From: a bacterium
Lineage (GTDB): Bacteria > Krumholzibacteriota > Krumholzibacteriia > Krumholzibacteriales > Krumholzibacteriaceae
DNA length: 64,000 bases
Direction: 5' to 3'
Assembly (NCBI GenBank): GCA_020350885.1
Contig: CP070727.1
Coordinates: forward strand, 1,971,946-2,035,945
Program-made: the position numbers and the translations under genes
The notes under the pieces: generated by a model
What the model was told of the DNA's origin: nothing
The model's input: only the letters and a program-made list of their open reading frames with translations
Database searches by the model: none
Shown: positions 36,025 through 45,365 of the stretch, piece after piece
Layout: each line of letters opens with the position of its first letter
How positions within the stretch are numbered: the stretch's first letter is position 1

Positions 36025-37890
36025 ATGGGAATCACAACATGGAGATCCCTGTGTACAGCAACAGCGATTTCAATCGTACTGAATTGTACCGGATGCGGGT
36101 CGGACGGCCCCGTCTCACCAAACGGCAATGGCCACGAGAGCTTCTGGAAGCGTACAAATGGACCGCTTGGCGGAAGGATCAAAGACTTCGTATTCAACAC
36201 GGACGGGCATATCTTCGCAGCGGCCTACTGGGGAGGCGTCTTCAGATCCAGGAATAACGGTGATTCCTGGCATGAGGTCACGAATGGATTGACGGTTAAG
36301 GAGATAAACGATCTGGCGATCAATCAGGTCGGGCATATCTTCGCCGCTACCTACGGCGGCGGTGTCTTCCGATCGATTGATAGCGGGGACACCTGGATCC
36401 AGATCAACGTCAACCTGAACGATCCTGCCATCGAGGCCCTCGGTATCGACTCGAACGGCACTATCTATGCAGGCTCAGACGACGGAATACATATCAGCAC
36501 GAACAACGGCGATACCTGGAATAAAATGAGTGATACTACGAATGTCACGTGTTTCGCCGTCAATCAGGGTGATACCGTCTTTGCGGGTACCGAGCACGGT
36601 GTATTCCGCTCGATCGACAACGGAACGTCCTGGACAGAAGTGAACACGGGTCTTACCGATCTCAATGTTCGATGTCTGGTATTCGATAACAGCGGCCGCC
36701 TCTTTGCAGGCATCGGAGGCGGGGGAGTCTATCGCTCCACAAATAACGGTGAAACCTGGACCGAGGCACGGGGCGGGATCAGCAGCATGTTTGTAACCGG
36801 TATCGCTTCCGATTCACACGATCACCTGTTCATATCGACGTATAACCTCGGTGCTTACCGTTCGACGGATAACGGAGACAATTGGGAAAAAACCGATACC
36901 GGTCTCTGGAACTACTTCATCGAGTCCATCGCGGTTAACGCGGATGATCATATCTTCGCCGGCACGTACGGCGGTGGCGTCTATCGTTCGACGGACGGGG
37001 GCGCCACCTGGTCGGTGATCAACAGCGGACTTATGAATTCACTCGTCAGGGGTCTCGTCATCGATTCGAGCAACCGTGTCTGTGCTGCAACGTACGGGAC
37101 GGGAGTCGTCCGTTCCGGTGACAGGGGGGACACATGGCAGCAGGTTAATAACGACATCACCTATCCGAAGTTCACGTGCATCATCGAGAAGCAAAACGTC
37201 GTGATATTCGCAGGAACGTACGGTGGAGGGGTGTTCCGGACTTATACAGATGGTGATTCCTGGGTTGAGGTCAACACCGGATTGACAGATCAAAACGTAC
37301 GCTGCCTTCTCGTAGCCCCTTCAGGCGATATCTTCGCCGGCACCAATGACAACGGCGTCTATCGCTCTGAAAACGACGGTACGAGCTGGGTGCAGGCAAG
37401 CGGCGACCTCACAGACCTGCGCATCAACAGCATTGCCGCCGATTCGGCCGGAGCCCTGCTCGCTGGCACGAATTCGGGCGGCATCTTCCGCTCATTCAAT
37501 AATGGTGATACCTGGTCCGCGGCCAATACGGGTCTAACGAGTACGAATATCAATAGTATCATGGTCGATCCGCAGGGAGTGATCTTCGCCGGGACGGGCG
37601 ACCGTGGCATCTTCCGGTCGGCGGACGGCGGCGGCAGTTGGGAGCTTGCAAGCAACGGGATGATGAATGCGAACGTGAAAGTGCTCGACTTCAATGCGCA
37701 GGGGCATCTCTTTGCGGGTACCTACTGGCGTGGTGTGTTCCGGTCGATCGATAACGGAGAGAACTGGGAACGGCTCGATGACGGACTGACCAATATCGAT
37801 ATCAACTGCTTATGCGTGGATCCCGACGGATACCTTTATGCAGGGACTCGTGGCGGCTGCGTATTCCGGACATCACAGACGACCGAGTAA
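36025..37890 (+). CDS. Asp-box (BNR-type) beta-propeller lipoprotein
   Basis: 621 residues from ATG 36025. The signal peptide ends with a lipobox-like LNCTGC, so the protein is probably lipid-anchored. Thirteen Asp-box motifs of the form S/NxNGDTW recur about every 42 residues, each followed by GxIFAGTxGGGVFRS. This predicts one or two propellers. Similar repeat proteins resemble photosystem-II assembly factor YCF48 or glycosidase-like sensors, but no catalytic residues are evident. It lies alone between a terminator and the activase gene. Confidence 0.88.
   Translation: MGITTWRSLCTATAISIVLNCTGCGSDGPVSPNGNGHESFWKRTNGPLGGRIKDFVFNTDGHIFAAAYWGGVFRSRNNGDSWHEVTNGLTVKEINDLAINQVGHIFAATYGGGVFRSIDSGDTWIQINVNLNDPAIEALGIDSNGTIYAGSDDGIHISTNNGDTWNKMSDTTNVTCFAVNQGDTVFAGTEHGVFRSIDNGTSWTEVNTGLTDLNVRCLVFDNSGRLFAGIGGGGVYRSTNNGETWTEARGGISSMFVTGIASDSHDHLFISTYNLGAYRSTDNGDNWEKTDTGLWNYFIESIAVNADDHIFAGTYGGGVYRSTDGGATWSVINSGLMNSLVRGLVIDSSNRVCAATYGTGVVRSGDRGDTWQQVNNDITYPKFTCIIEKQNVVIFAGTYGGGVFRTYTDGDSWVEVNTGLTDQNVRCLLVAPSGDIFAGTNDNGVYRSENDGTSWVQASGDLTDLRINSIAADSAGALLAGTNSGGIFRSFNNGDTWSAANTGLTSTNINSIMVDPQGVIFAGTGDRGIFRSADGGGSWELASNGMMNANVKVLDFNAQGHLFAGTYWRGVFRSIDNGENWERLDDGLTNIDINCLCVDPDGYLYAGTRGGCVFRTSQTTE
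36200..37870 (+). repeat. Coding tandem repeats of the Asp-box propeller
   Basis: About 13 units of 42 codons (126 bases), each encoding an IFAGTYGGGVYRS-like strand pair and an Asp-box turn NNGDTW. The repeats are coding and degenerate at the DNA level. Confidence 0.85.
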
Positions 37891-37980
37891 CATATACTGG
37901 AATTGCACGACTCTCTCGTTTATAATAATTCCGTATTAGTCGGGTCGAAACGCAAGAGAAAACCTCCGGAGCGGATTATC

Positions 37981-38790
37981 ATGCCGGTTACCGGAAATAT
38001 CTTCGATCTGAAGAAGTTCGCCATACACGACGGTCCCGGGATCCGTACAACCGTCTTCTTCAAGGGGTGCCCCCTCGAGTGCTGGTGGTGCCACAATCCA
38101 GAAGGGATGAATGCGGAGGCCGAATGTGCCGATGCAGAGTATCGGCGCAAGGCGTACGATCTCTCCCTGCCGCTTGATACAAACGTCATCGGACCGAACG
38201 TTGCGGTCGATACCCTCATGGCGGAACTCAGAAAGGATTCGGTCTTCTACATGGAGTCGGGTGGTGGAGTGACGATGTCGGGGGGAGAGCCGCTCATGCA
38301 ACATGATTTCCTCGTCCAGCTTCTCGACAGATGTGTGGCCTCCGGCATCGACACGGCCGTCGATACTTCGGGTTACGCACCGTGGGAGGAGCTCGAGGAG
38401 ATCATCCCCCTCGTAACCCTTTTTCTCTACGATATCAAACTCATAGACGACGAGTTGCACACACAATACACCGGTGTCTCAAACGGCCTGATACTCGAAA
38501 ATCTCCATAGGCTGTGCGGTGCCGGCGGGGAGATCACGATCAGGGTGCCTCTGATACCGGGGATAACGGATACCGATTCCAACCTGCACGATATCGTGCG
38601 ATTCCTCGAACCCTTCGAACGGATCGAGCATATCGGCCTTCTACCGTACAATCGTATCGGGGAGGACAAGTTCGAACGTCTCGGTATCACGTACAAGCCG
38701 GGAAGACGCACCACACAGGACGGGAACGAGCTCGAGCGGATCGCTGGACTATTCGAGCAACACGGATACCAGGTGAGTATCGGAGGATGA
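37981..38790 (+). CDS. Glycyl-radical enzyme activating radical-SAM protein
   Basis: 269 residues from ATG 37981. The radical-SAM CxxxCxxC motif is CPLECWWC with Cys at 30, 34 and 37, after FAIHDGPGIRTTVFFKG, and GGVTMSGGEPLMQ follows. Between these, the two ferredoxin-type [4Fe-4S] motifs of most non-PFL activases are absent: only one Cys is present in the connecting segment. It is therefore of the short pyruvate formate-lyase-activase type. It should generate the glycyl radical in the protein encoded next to it. The stop lies 5 bases before the start of that gene, after a shared GGAGG box. Confidence 0.93.
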   Translation: MPVTGNIFDLKKFAIHDGPGIRTTVFFKGCPLECWWCHNPEGMNAEAECADAEYRRKAYDLSLPLDTNVIGPNVAVDTLMAELRKDSVFYMESGGGVTMSGGEPLMQHDFLVQLLDRCVASGIDTAVDTSGYAPWEELEEIIPLVTLFLYDIKLIDDELHTQYTGVSNGLILENLHRLCGAGGEITIRVPLIPGITDTDSNLHDIVRFLEPFERIEHIGLLPYNRIGEDKFERLGITYKPGRRTTQDGNELERIAGLFEQHGYQVSIGG

Positions 38791-38795
38791 AGGCG

Positions 38796-41159
38796 ATGAA
38801 CGAACGGATACGGAGGCTACGCCAGCAGAGCCTTGATGCACGTCCGACCATTTCGATCGAACGGGCGGCACTGATTACGGAGTACTATCGGAGCGGCGTG
38901 CCGGGCAGGGTGTCGGTGCCGGTGGCACGGGCGCTCGGATTCCAATATATACTCGAGCATAAAAAGCTCTGCGTGAACGAGGACGAGCTGATCGTAGGCG
39001 AACGCGGTCCCGCACCGAAGGCAACACCGACCTACCCAGAGATATGCACCCATAGCATGGAGGACTTCGACATCCTGGACAGCCGCGAGAAGATATCATT
39101 CGGTGTTGACGAGGAGGTTCGAAGAATCCAGCGGGACGATATCATTCCATTCTGGTCGGGTAGATCGATACGTGATCGTATCTTCGAGGACGTGGACAGA
39201 TCGTGGAGGGATGCCTACGAGGCAGGCATATTCACCGAGTTTCAGGAACAGCGCGCGCCCGGGCACACGGTACTCGACGACAAGATATACCGGATGGGGT
39301 TTAACGACTTCAGAAACAAGATTAAACATACATTGGAACAGCTTGATTTCTATAACGATCCGACGGCATTACAGAAGCGTGAAGAGCTCAAGGCAATGGA
39401 TATCGCCGCAGGTGCCCTGATTGACTTTGCAGGGCGGCATGCCGAGTTGCTTAGGGATCTTGCGGCAGCAGAATCCAATCCGTCTAGAGCAGCGGAGCTT
39501 ACCGAAATGGCCCGCATCTGCGGGCGTATCCCGGTGAATGCGCCGGAGACCTTCTGGGAGGCGCTCCAGTACTACTGGTTCGTACATATCGGTGTGATCA
39601 CCGAGCTCAATACCTGGGATTCCTTCAATCCGGGACGCCTGGACCGGCACCTCCTGCCGTTCTACCGGAAGGGGATCGCAGACGGTACGCTTACGGAGGA
39701 GCGGGCGCGGGAGCTTCTCCAGTCGTTCTGGGTGAAGTTCAACAACCAGCCGGCGCCGCCGAAGGTCGGCGTGACCGCACTGGAGAGCAATACCTACACC
39801 GATTTCTGTCTCATAAACCTCGGGGGTGTTACAGAGGATGGAGAGGCGGCCACAAACGAGCTTACCTACCTGATCCTCGATGTGATCGAGGAGATGCGGC
39901 TCCTGCAACCGAGCTCGATGGTGCAGATCAGCAGGAAGAGTCCTCAGGCCTTCCTCGAGCGGGCGCTCAGGATCGTACGGACAGGATACGGACAGCCGTC
40001 GATCTTCAACACCGAGGCGATAATCCAGGAGCTCGTACGACAGGGAAAGACGATCACCGATGCCCGGAACGGCGGCTCGAGCGGATGCGTCGAGACCGGT
40101 GCCTTCGGCAAGGAGAGCTACATACTCACCGGCTATCTCAACCTTCCCAAGATCCTCGAGATAACCCTCCACAACGGTACCGATCCGCGGACCGGTACAT
40201 GTATCGGCCTGGAAACCGGACCGGTCGATGAATTCCGGACCTTCGACGGATTTTACGGGGCCTTCGAGCGCCAGCTCAGGCATTTCATAGATATCAAGAT
40301 CAAGGGGAATATGATCATCGAGCGGCTATGGGCACGATACCTCCCTGCGCCCTTCATGTCGCTCCTGATAGACGACTGCATAGAGACGGGGAAGGACTAC
40401 AACGACGGCGGAGCCCGCTACAACACCGCCTATATACAGGGTGTGGGACTGGGCTCTATCACCGATTCACTCACTGCGTTACGCTACCATGTCTTCGAAA
40501 AGGAAACACTGAGCTTCGGCGATCTCGTCGCCGCGCTGGAGGCTGACTTCGATGGATTCGCCGATCTGCGGCACATGCTCATCGAAGAGACACCCAAGTA
40601 CGGAAACGACGAGGACTACCCGGACGCCCAGGCGATAAAGGTTTTCGAGAGCTTCTTCGATGCGGTGGACGGCAGGCCCAACACCAAGGGCGGCCATTTC
40701 CGGATCAATATGCTCCCGACGACCAGTCACGTCTACTTCGGCAGCGTGAACGGCGCACTCCCGGATGGACGGCGTGCACACGAGCCGCTCTCGGAGGGGA
40801 TCTCACCCGTCCAGGGAGCGGACCGCAAGGGTCCCACGGCGGTCTGCAAGTCAGCGTCGAAGATAGACCACCTGAAGACGGGGGGTACGCTCCTCAATCA
40901 GAAGTTCACCCCCCAGATCCTCGCCGATGACGGTGGGATCGAAAAGCTCGCCCATCTCATCAGAGGCTACTTCGCCCTTGACGGCCATCACATCCAGTTC
41001 AATGTCGTGACGGCGGAGACCCTCCGGAAGGCGCAGCAGGAGCCGGAGAAGTACAAGGACCTGATCGTCAGGGTGGCGGGTTACAGCGACTACTTCGTCG
41101 ATCTCGGGAAGGATCTCCAGGACGAGATCATACGGCGCACGGAGCACGGGATCGATTGA
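38796..41159 (+). CDS. trans-4-Hydroxy-L-proline dehydratase (glycyl-radical enzyme)
   Basis: 787 residues. ATG 38796 is 9 bases after GGAGG; an ATG at 38787 overlaps the activase stop. Motifs match the Clostridioides difficile trans-4-hydroxyproline dehydratase along the whole length: PTYPEICTHSMED, FTEFQEQRAPGHT, FVHIGVITELNTWD, FNNQPAPPKVG, GGSSGCVETGAFGKE (catalytic Cys431 and Glu433), and the glycyl-radical loop RVAGYSDYF (Gly762). The reaction is dehydration of trans-4-hydroxyproline to pyrroline-5-carboxylate. Homologues are oxygen-sensitive, which supports an anaerobic lifestyle. A proC reductase is not adjacent. Confidence 0.92.
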   Translation: MNERIRRLRQQSLDARPTISIERAALITEYYRSGVPGRVSVPVARALGFQYILEHKKLCVNEDELIVGERGPAPKATPTYPEICTHSMEDFDILDSREKISFGVDEEVRRIQRDDIIPFWSGRSIRDRIFEDVDRSWRDAYEAGIFTEFQEQRAPGHTVLDDKIYRMGFNDFRNKIKHTLEQLDFYNDPTALQKREELKAMDIAAGALIDFAGRHAELLRDLAAAESNPSRAAELTEMARICGRIPVNAPETFWEALQYYWFVHIGVITELNTWDSFNPGRLDRHLLPFYRKGIADGTLTEERARELLQSFWVKFNNQPAPPKVGVTALESNTYTDFCLINLGGVTEDGEAATNELTYLILDVIEEMRLLQPSSMVQISRKSPQAFLERALRIVRTGYGQPSIFNTEAIIQELVRQGKTITDARNGGSSGCVETGAFGKESYILTGYLNLPKILEITLHNGTDPRTGTCIGLETGPVDEFRTFDGFYGAFERQLRHFIDIKIKGNMIIERLWARYLPAPFMSLLIDDCIETGKDYNDGGARYNTAYIQGVGLGSITDSLTALRYHVFEKETLSFGDLVAALEADFDGFADLRHMLIEETPKYGNDEDYPDAQAIKVFESFFDAVDGRPNTKGGHFRINMLPTTSHVYFGSVNGALPDGRRAHEPLSEGISPVQGADRKGPTAVCKSASKIDHLKTGGTLLNQKFTPQILADDGGIEKLAHLIRGYFALDGHHIQFNVVTAETLRKAQQEPEKYKDLIVRVAGYSDYFVDLGKDLQDEIIRRTEHGID

Positions 41160-41169
41160 GAGGGATGAG

Positions 41170-42879
41170 TCATCGTAATTCGGGCGGGGACGCACGCCAC
41201 CTCTCCACTAGATCGTCTCTCACCAGGACGAGGTTGTGGGGAAAGAGAAATGGCGTGTAGCCTTCGGGCGTGTCTATGTCGTCCGGTTCCCGGCGTTCCG
41301 AAGTGCTCATGTGCGCGATCAGTGCCGGATTCCATCTCGGAGCCCATTCGTGTATCGATAGCTCGAATGCTTCTGGAGTAACGAGCCCTGCCGCATCGAA
41401 CAGTGGATGACCGAGGCTCGCCCAGCCGATCGCCCCGATCTCATGGGCGGCGATCCATTCTCCTACATTGAGATTCTCCGCTGCCCACGTTCCGATCTGG
41501 AGGTACGCCTCTTCCCTCCGTTCATATTTCACGAGAAGACGTCTGCGGTTGAGATGCAGCGAAAACAGGCCTGTCGCAAGCGCGATAATAAATGCCGCCG
41601 CCAGCATTGTCCTGCGGGACCAATTCCTTCGACACAAAGCTGCGAGCCACACAGCGGTCGAAAGTGTTATTCCGCAGAGCAGCCACACATTGGCCCTGAG
41701 GGCATGCATGGCAGGCTCTATCCGTTGTGGATTCTCGAGCACAGCAGATGGGAGCAGGCGCATGACGGCTGCATCGGCGATGTTCAAGGCGCCAACAACC
41801 GCACAGAAGACGGCGCACACGAAGCAGAGCACCGAAGCAACGACGACCACCCTGTTCCGTTTTACATGTGCTCCCAAGCGATGCTGCATATCGCTGACGA
41901 CATGGAGCGCCGGAACAAGGAGTAACGTCGGAAACGGGACATAGTACCATAGATAGGTTACCGTGTTCCGGCGGCCAGATAAGATGAACGCTGCGGCGTG
42001 CGCGATTGCGAGTAACAGGAGTATCTGCTCGAGCCGGTGGAGTCTTCTCCATCGATAGAATACCACCGCCAGAGCTGGCAAGAGAGGAAGGTGGATGGCG
42101 ACGTACCAGAACCAAGCCTGGTTAATCCCGCATACGGATACAATAAAAGACAGGGCAACAATAATGGCACCAGGAAGATCACCCCCTTGATGGCGGGCCT
42201 TTGCAATCGCCGATTGCGGGAGCACCGTGCCGTATGTGTACTTCGTGACGATGAGGTATACGACACCGATGAGTATTGCAACAATGACCGGAGAGAGGTG
42301 GATGCGCGGCCGACCCGAACGCAACCAGCAGTACACGAGAACAGGCGCCGCCACAACGGCATCGATTCGTATCCAGACCATGATTGAAAGGAGTATCAAT
42401 GCGATGCCGAAGCGACCCTTGTAACATGCTATAGCGAGCCAGATGAACGCGACGAGGGCAATGGATGTCTCCATACCGCTTACCGTGTTGAGGCCGGTGA
42501 TCGGGTGGAGGAGCCAGGCAATAGGGGAGACGTAGGCGAGGCCGACGTTCGATGAGATAAGAGAAGCAGAACGGACGAGTAGAATGCACACGGCGACATC
42601 GGCGGCAAGCGTAATGATCCAACTCGCCGTGAGGGTTGAGATACCCAGGGCGGTCAGGCCTGCAACGAGCAGGCCATAAGACAAAGTGGTGCATGCGAAT
42701 ATGGGATTTCCGAGATTGAAGACAAACTGGCCGTGGTGTGCGAGATTGTGCGCAAATCTCATCGTTATGTATGCATCGTCACACATGAGAGACCCGATGC
42801 CTAGCCGGTATACAATCGGCAGAATACCTGCAAGGAAATATGCGGGGGCGATCGATCGACTGGATATCGTGTCGTTCAT
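41170..42879 (-). CDS. Multispanning membrane glycosyltransferase-like protein
   Basis: 569 residues from ATG 42879, downstream of a GGGAG box. The protein has about ten hydrophobic segments and a GT39/GT87-like extracytoplasmic N-terminal motif, LMCDDAYITMRFAHNLA, followed by GQFVFNLGNPIFACTTLSYG; this DDAY signature is typical of ArnT/PMT-like enzymes that use lipid-linked sugars. A C-terminal soluble segment (AHEIGAIGWASLGHP, DAAGLVTPEAFE) completes the family pattern. The sugar donor is unknown. It is convergent with the dehydratase gene. Confidence 0.82.
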   Translation of the reverse strand: MNDTISSRSIAPAYFLAGILPIVYRLGIGSLMCDDAYITMRFAHNLAHHGQFVFNLGNPIFACTTLSYGLLVAGLTALGISTLTASWIITLAADVAVCILLVRSASLISSNVGLAYVSPIAWLLHPITGLNTVSGMETSIALVAFIWLAIACYKGRFGIALILLSIMVWIRIDAVVAAPVLVYCWLRSGRPRIHLSPVIVAILIGVVYLIVTKYTYGTVLPQSAIAKARHQGGDLPGAIIVALSFIVSVCGINQAWFWYVAIHLPLLPALAVVFYRWRRLHRLEQILLLLAIAHAAAFILSGRRNTVTYLWYYVPFPTLLLVPALHVVSDMQHRLGAHVKRNRVVVVASVLCFVCAVFCAVVGALNIADAAVMRLLPSAVLENPQRIEPAMHALRANVWLLCGITLSTAVWLAALCRRNWSRRTMLAAAFIIALATGLFSLHLNRRRLLVKYERREEAYLQIGTWAAENLNVGEWIAAHEIGAIGWASLGHPLFDAAGLVTPEAFELSIHEWAPRWNPALIAHMSTSERREPDDIDTPEGYTPFLFPHNLVLVRDDLVERWRASPPELR

Positions 42880-43181
42880 GATTCTGCAAGCTCCCTCACA
42901 CAAAACTGGATGCATCATCGTACTGGAAAAGCCCGGATCGCACAAGAGGAAGCTATTTCATAAATCCCTTCATGACCGGAGGCGGAGTCTACCATCCATA
43001 CAAGCGGGCCGCCCAGGTTCAACCGCACCATCGAATAATATTTTGACAGCGCACATCATACTAACTAAGCTGTTTTCGCTGTAATCGTACACTGACATAC
43101 TCGAACCCGCAGAACGATTCGAAGTGGGTGTCCGGTAATCGAGAGGACCGCCCAGGTACTGAACAAAGAATTCGGGACGGA

Positions 43182-43937
43182 ATGGATAGCAAGAGAATCG
43201 TTATCTACACTGCCATCTTCGGAGGATATGACGGGTTGCTGCCGCAGCTGCGCCTCGAAGGGACCGATTACGTCTGTTTCACCGACAGGGCGATGAAATC
43301 GAAGACGTGGCAGGTCCGTGTTATTGACCCTGTATACACGGATCCGGTACGGAATGCGAGGCTGGTGAAGGTACTGCCGCACCGTTACCTTCCTGAATAC
43401 GATATCAGCATCTGGATCGACGGGAATATCATGGTGGTAGGGGATGTCCGCCGGTTGATCGATCATAGAATGAACAACACACAGATGCTCGCTTACGATC
43501 ACGACAAGACTCCCGTGGATCGCCGGAATTGCATCTACGATGAATTGCAGGCCATTCTGGACCTCGGGGCTGCAACGGAATCGTATAAAGACGATCCGGA
43601 AGTCATGAAGGCGCAGATAGAACGATACCGCGCGGAGGGATACCCGCCGCAAAACGGGCTCATAAGCACCGGAGTCCTGATCAGGCGGCACAACGACGAA
43701 ACAGTTCGAAGGGTGATGGAGTCGTGGTGGGCCGAGATAGAGGGGGGAAGTAAGCGCGATCAATTGAGTTTCAATTACGTTACGTGGCGGGAGAGGTTCG
43801 ACGTCGGGCTTCTTGACGGTGATATCCGGGACAACCGGTACTTCTACATGATCGGTATGCACCGGTGCAGTTATCGAGGGAAGCTGTTCCGGTACAGGCT
43901 CCGGAGGTTCTTCGGTTTGATACGCCATTCCGATTGA
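43182..43937 (+). CDS. DUF616-type (TOD1/MUCI70-like) glycosyltransferase
   Basis: 251 residues. The motifs IVIYTAIFGGYDGL, DYVCFTDR, HRYLPEYDISIWIDGNIMV and QNGLISTGVLIRRHND match DUF616-type glycosyltransferases used in polysaccharide synthesis, with the ISIWIDGN Asp as the likely metal-binding residue. The start at 43182 gives MDSKRIVIYT; an upstream ATG frame from 43128 is a weaker choice. It is not part of a larger polysaccharide cluster here. Confidence 0.85.
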   Translation: MDSKRIVIYTAIFGGYDGLLPQLRLEGTDYVCFTDRAMKSKTWQVRVIDPVYTDPVRNARLVKVLPHRYLPEYDISIWIDGNIMVVGDVRRLIDHRMNNTQMLAYDHDKTPVDRRNCIYDELQAILDLGAATESYKDDPEVMKAQIERYRAEGYPPQNGLISTGVLIRRHNDETVRRVMESWWAEIEGGSKRDQLSFNYVTWRERFDVGLLDGDIRDNRYFYMIGMHRCSYRGKLFRYRLRRFFGLIRHSD

Positions 43938-43970
43938 TTCCGTTGTTAGGTATCAAAACAGGAGGGCAAC

Positions 43971-44303
43971 ATGACATTCCTATATCTGAACAAAGACACC
44001 ATGGGTATCGGAGATCACGAACTGGGCAGGAAGCTGCTCATTTCGTATCTCAGGTATCTGGCCGTGTCGGATACGAAGATAGACATGATCGGCTGTGTCA
44101 ATTCCGGGATCAACTTGACCACCGAAGATGGTGAAGCTTTGGACCTACTCAAAGTACTCGAGTCCAAGGGAACCCGGATCACCTCATGTGGAACATGTCT
44201 CGATTATCACAAGAAGAGGGAACAGCTGCGAATCGGTGTTGTCGGTACGATGTCCCAGACGGTCGATATCATGGGAAAGGCGGACAAGATCATTCAATTA
44301 TAG
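43971..44303 (+). CDS. Stand-alone YedF/DsrE-like protein
   Basis: 110 residues with the C-terminal half of the selenium-metabolism protein YedF: LYLNKDTMGIGDHELGRKLL, MIGCVNSGINLTTEDGEALD, and the ITSCGTCLDYHKKREQL motif with two Cys. The TusA-like N-terminal domain of full YedF is absent. The start follows AGGAGGG. No selenophosphate synthase or selenocysteine gene lies nearby. Confidence 0.85.
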   Translation: MTFLYLNKDTMGIGDHELGRKLLISYLRYLAVSDTKIDMIGCVNSGINLTTEDGEALDLLKVLESKGTRITSCGTCLDYHKKREQLRIGVVGTMSQTVDIMGKADKIIQL

Positions 44304-44413
44304 AATTAAACCATGTGTAGATTGGTAAACTGGATATAGAATTTCCCTACCATCGAGAACGACCGTTGGTATGATGCAAGGCTAAGTCGTTATTCAAAAG
44401 GGAGGATTTCGAC

Positions 44414-45010
44414 ATGAGGAAGAACATAGTAGTTCTGTTACCGGTAGTGCTTATGCTCTCGATAACGGCGCTGTACAGTGCGGGGGAGAAGCCGGAGAAG
44501 AAAGAGATCAAGCCGGTTCTCCTGGTGATGGACGTTCAGAACATCTGGATACCTCGCATGGCCGAGGAGGACAGAAACTCTGCGCCTGATACAATCAATG
44601 AATCGATCGCCTTGTTCCGCAAATTCGGACATCCCGTCATCAGGGTATACCATTCCGATCCCCAGCACGGCCCCAATCCGGGCACACCACCCTTCGAATT
44701 CCCGGAATCGATCGCGGTAACTTCAGACGATCCGAAGATCATCAAGGGCCATGCAAGCGCCTTCACGAAGACCGATCTGGAAGCGATGCTGCACAAGGGG
44801 GATCGTAACACCGTTTTTCTATGCGGCCTCAGCGCCACAGGATGCGTGCTCGCAACCTACTTCGGAGCAATGGACCGCGAATTCAACGTCCTCATGATAA
44901 AAGACGCCCTGCTGAGTCACAACGCTTCATATACAGATGTGATAGAAGACATCTGCTATTCCGTCTCTATTGAAGAGCTCGGGGAGATACTCGAGAATCC
45001 GTTCCAGTGA
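44414..45010 (+). CDS. Exported isochorismatase-fold hydrolase
   Basis: 198 residues. A signal sequence (NIVVLLPVVLMLSITALYSA) precedes a cysteine-hydrolase fold with LLVMDVQNIW (catalytic Asp), IIKGHASAF (Lys), and LCGLSATGCVLATYF (nucleophile Cys in the non-proline cis-peptide motif). The usual substrates are nicotinamide, isochorismate, N-carbamoyl compounds or peroxyureidoacrylate; which applies cannot be told. The signal sequence suggests periplasmic action, which is not usual for this family. Confidence 0.85.
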   Translation: MRKNIVVLLPVVLMLSITALYSAGEKPEKKEIKPVLLVMDVQNIWIPRMAEEDRNSAPDTINESIALFRKFGHPVIRVYHSDPQHGPNPGTPPFEFPESIAVTSDDPKIIKGHASAFTKTDLEAMLHKGDRNTVFLCGLSATGCVLATYFGAMDREFNVLMIKDALLSHNASYTDVIEDICYSVSIEELGEILENPFQ

Positions 45011-45041
45011 TGATCCGGAGCATAGAGTGCAGCATGGCTCT

Positions 45042-45365
45042 CTATCCCTTAAAGAAAAAATAAATAATCGCCGCCAGTACAAGTACAGCCACGACGGAAG
45101 CGGCCAATAGCGCTGCAATAACCATGACACGCTGGAACAGTAATCGCTTGGCCTCCTTGTAGGTCTCCATTTCATCCTCCTTGTTCAACGGCACGGGAGA
45201 CTCTCCGGGCAGTTCTTTCGTTGCCAATCTCTTAGCGATATCTGCAAGCTCGGGATCGGTTTCCAGGTACTTTTCTACAAGAATCTTCGTATCCTCGCTC
45301 GCTTCATCGGCTATGTACAGCGGTAATAGATCGAGAATCACCTTTCGTGAAATTGACATACTCAC
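45042..45365 (-). CDS. Putative membrane anti-sigma factor
   Basis: 107 residues, starting at a GTG that overlaps the sigma-factor stop (GTGA); an ATG at 45359 is also possible. The N-terminal 80 residues are helical (ILDLLPLYIADEASEDTKIL, VEKYLETDPELADIAK), resembling an anti-sigma domain, and a single transmembrane helix follows (VMVIAALLAASVVAVLVLAA). The zinc-binding HxxxCxxC motif of ZAS-type anti-sigma factors is not present. The gene pair with the ECF sigma and the topology support the call. Confidence 0.75.
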   Translation of the reverse strand: MSMSISRKVILDLLPLYIADEASEDTKILVEKYLETDPELADIAKRLATKELPGESPVPLNKEDEMETYKEAKRLLFQRVMVIAALLAASVVAVLVLAAIIYFFFKG

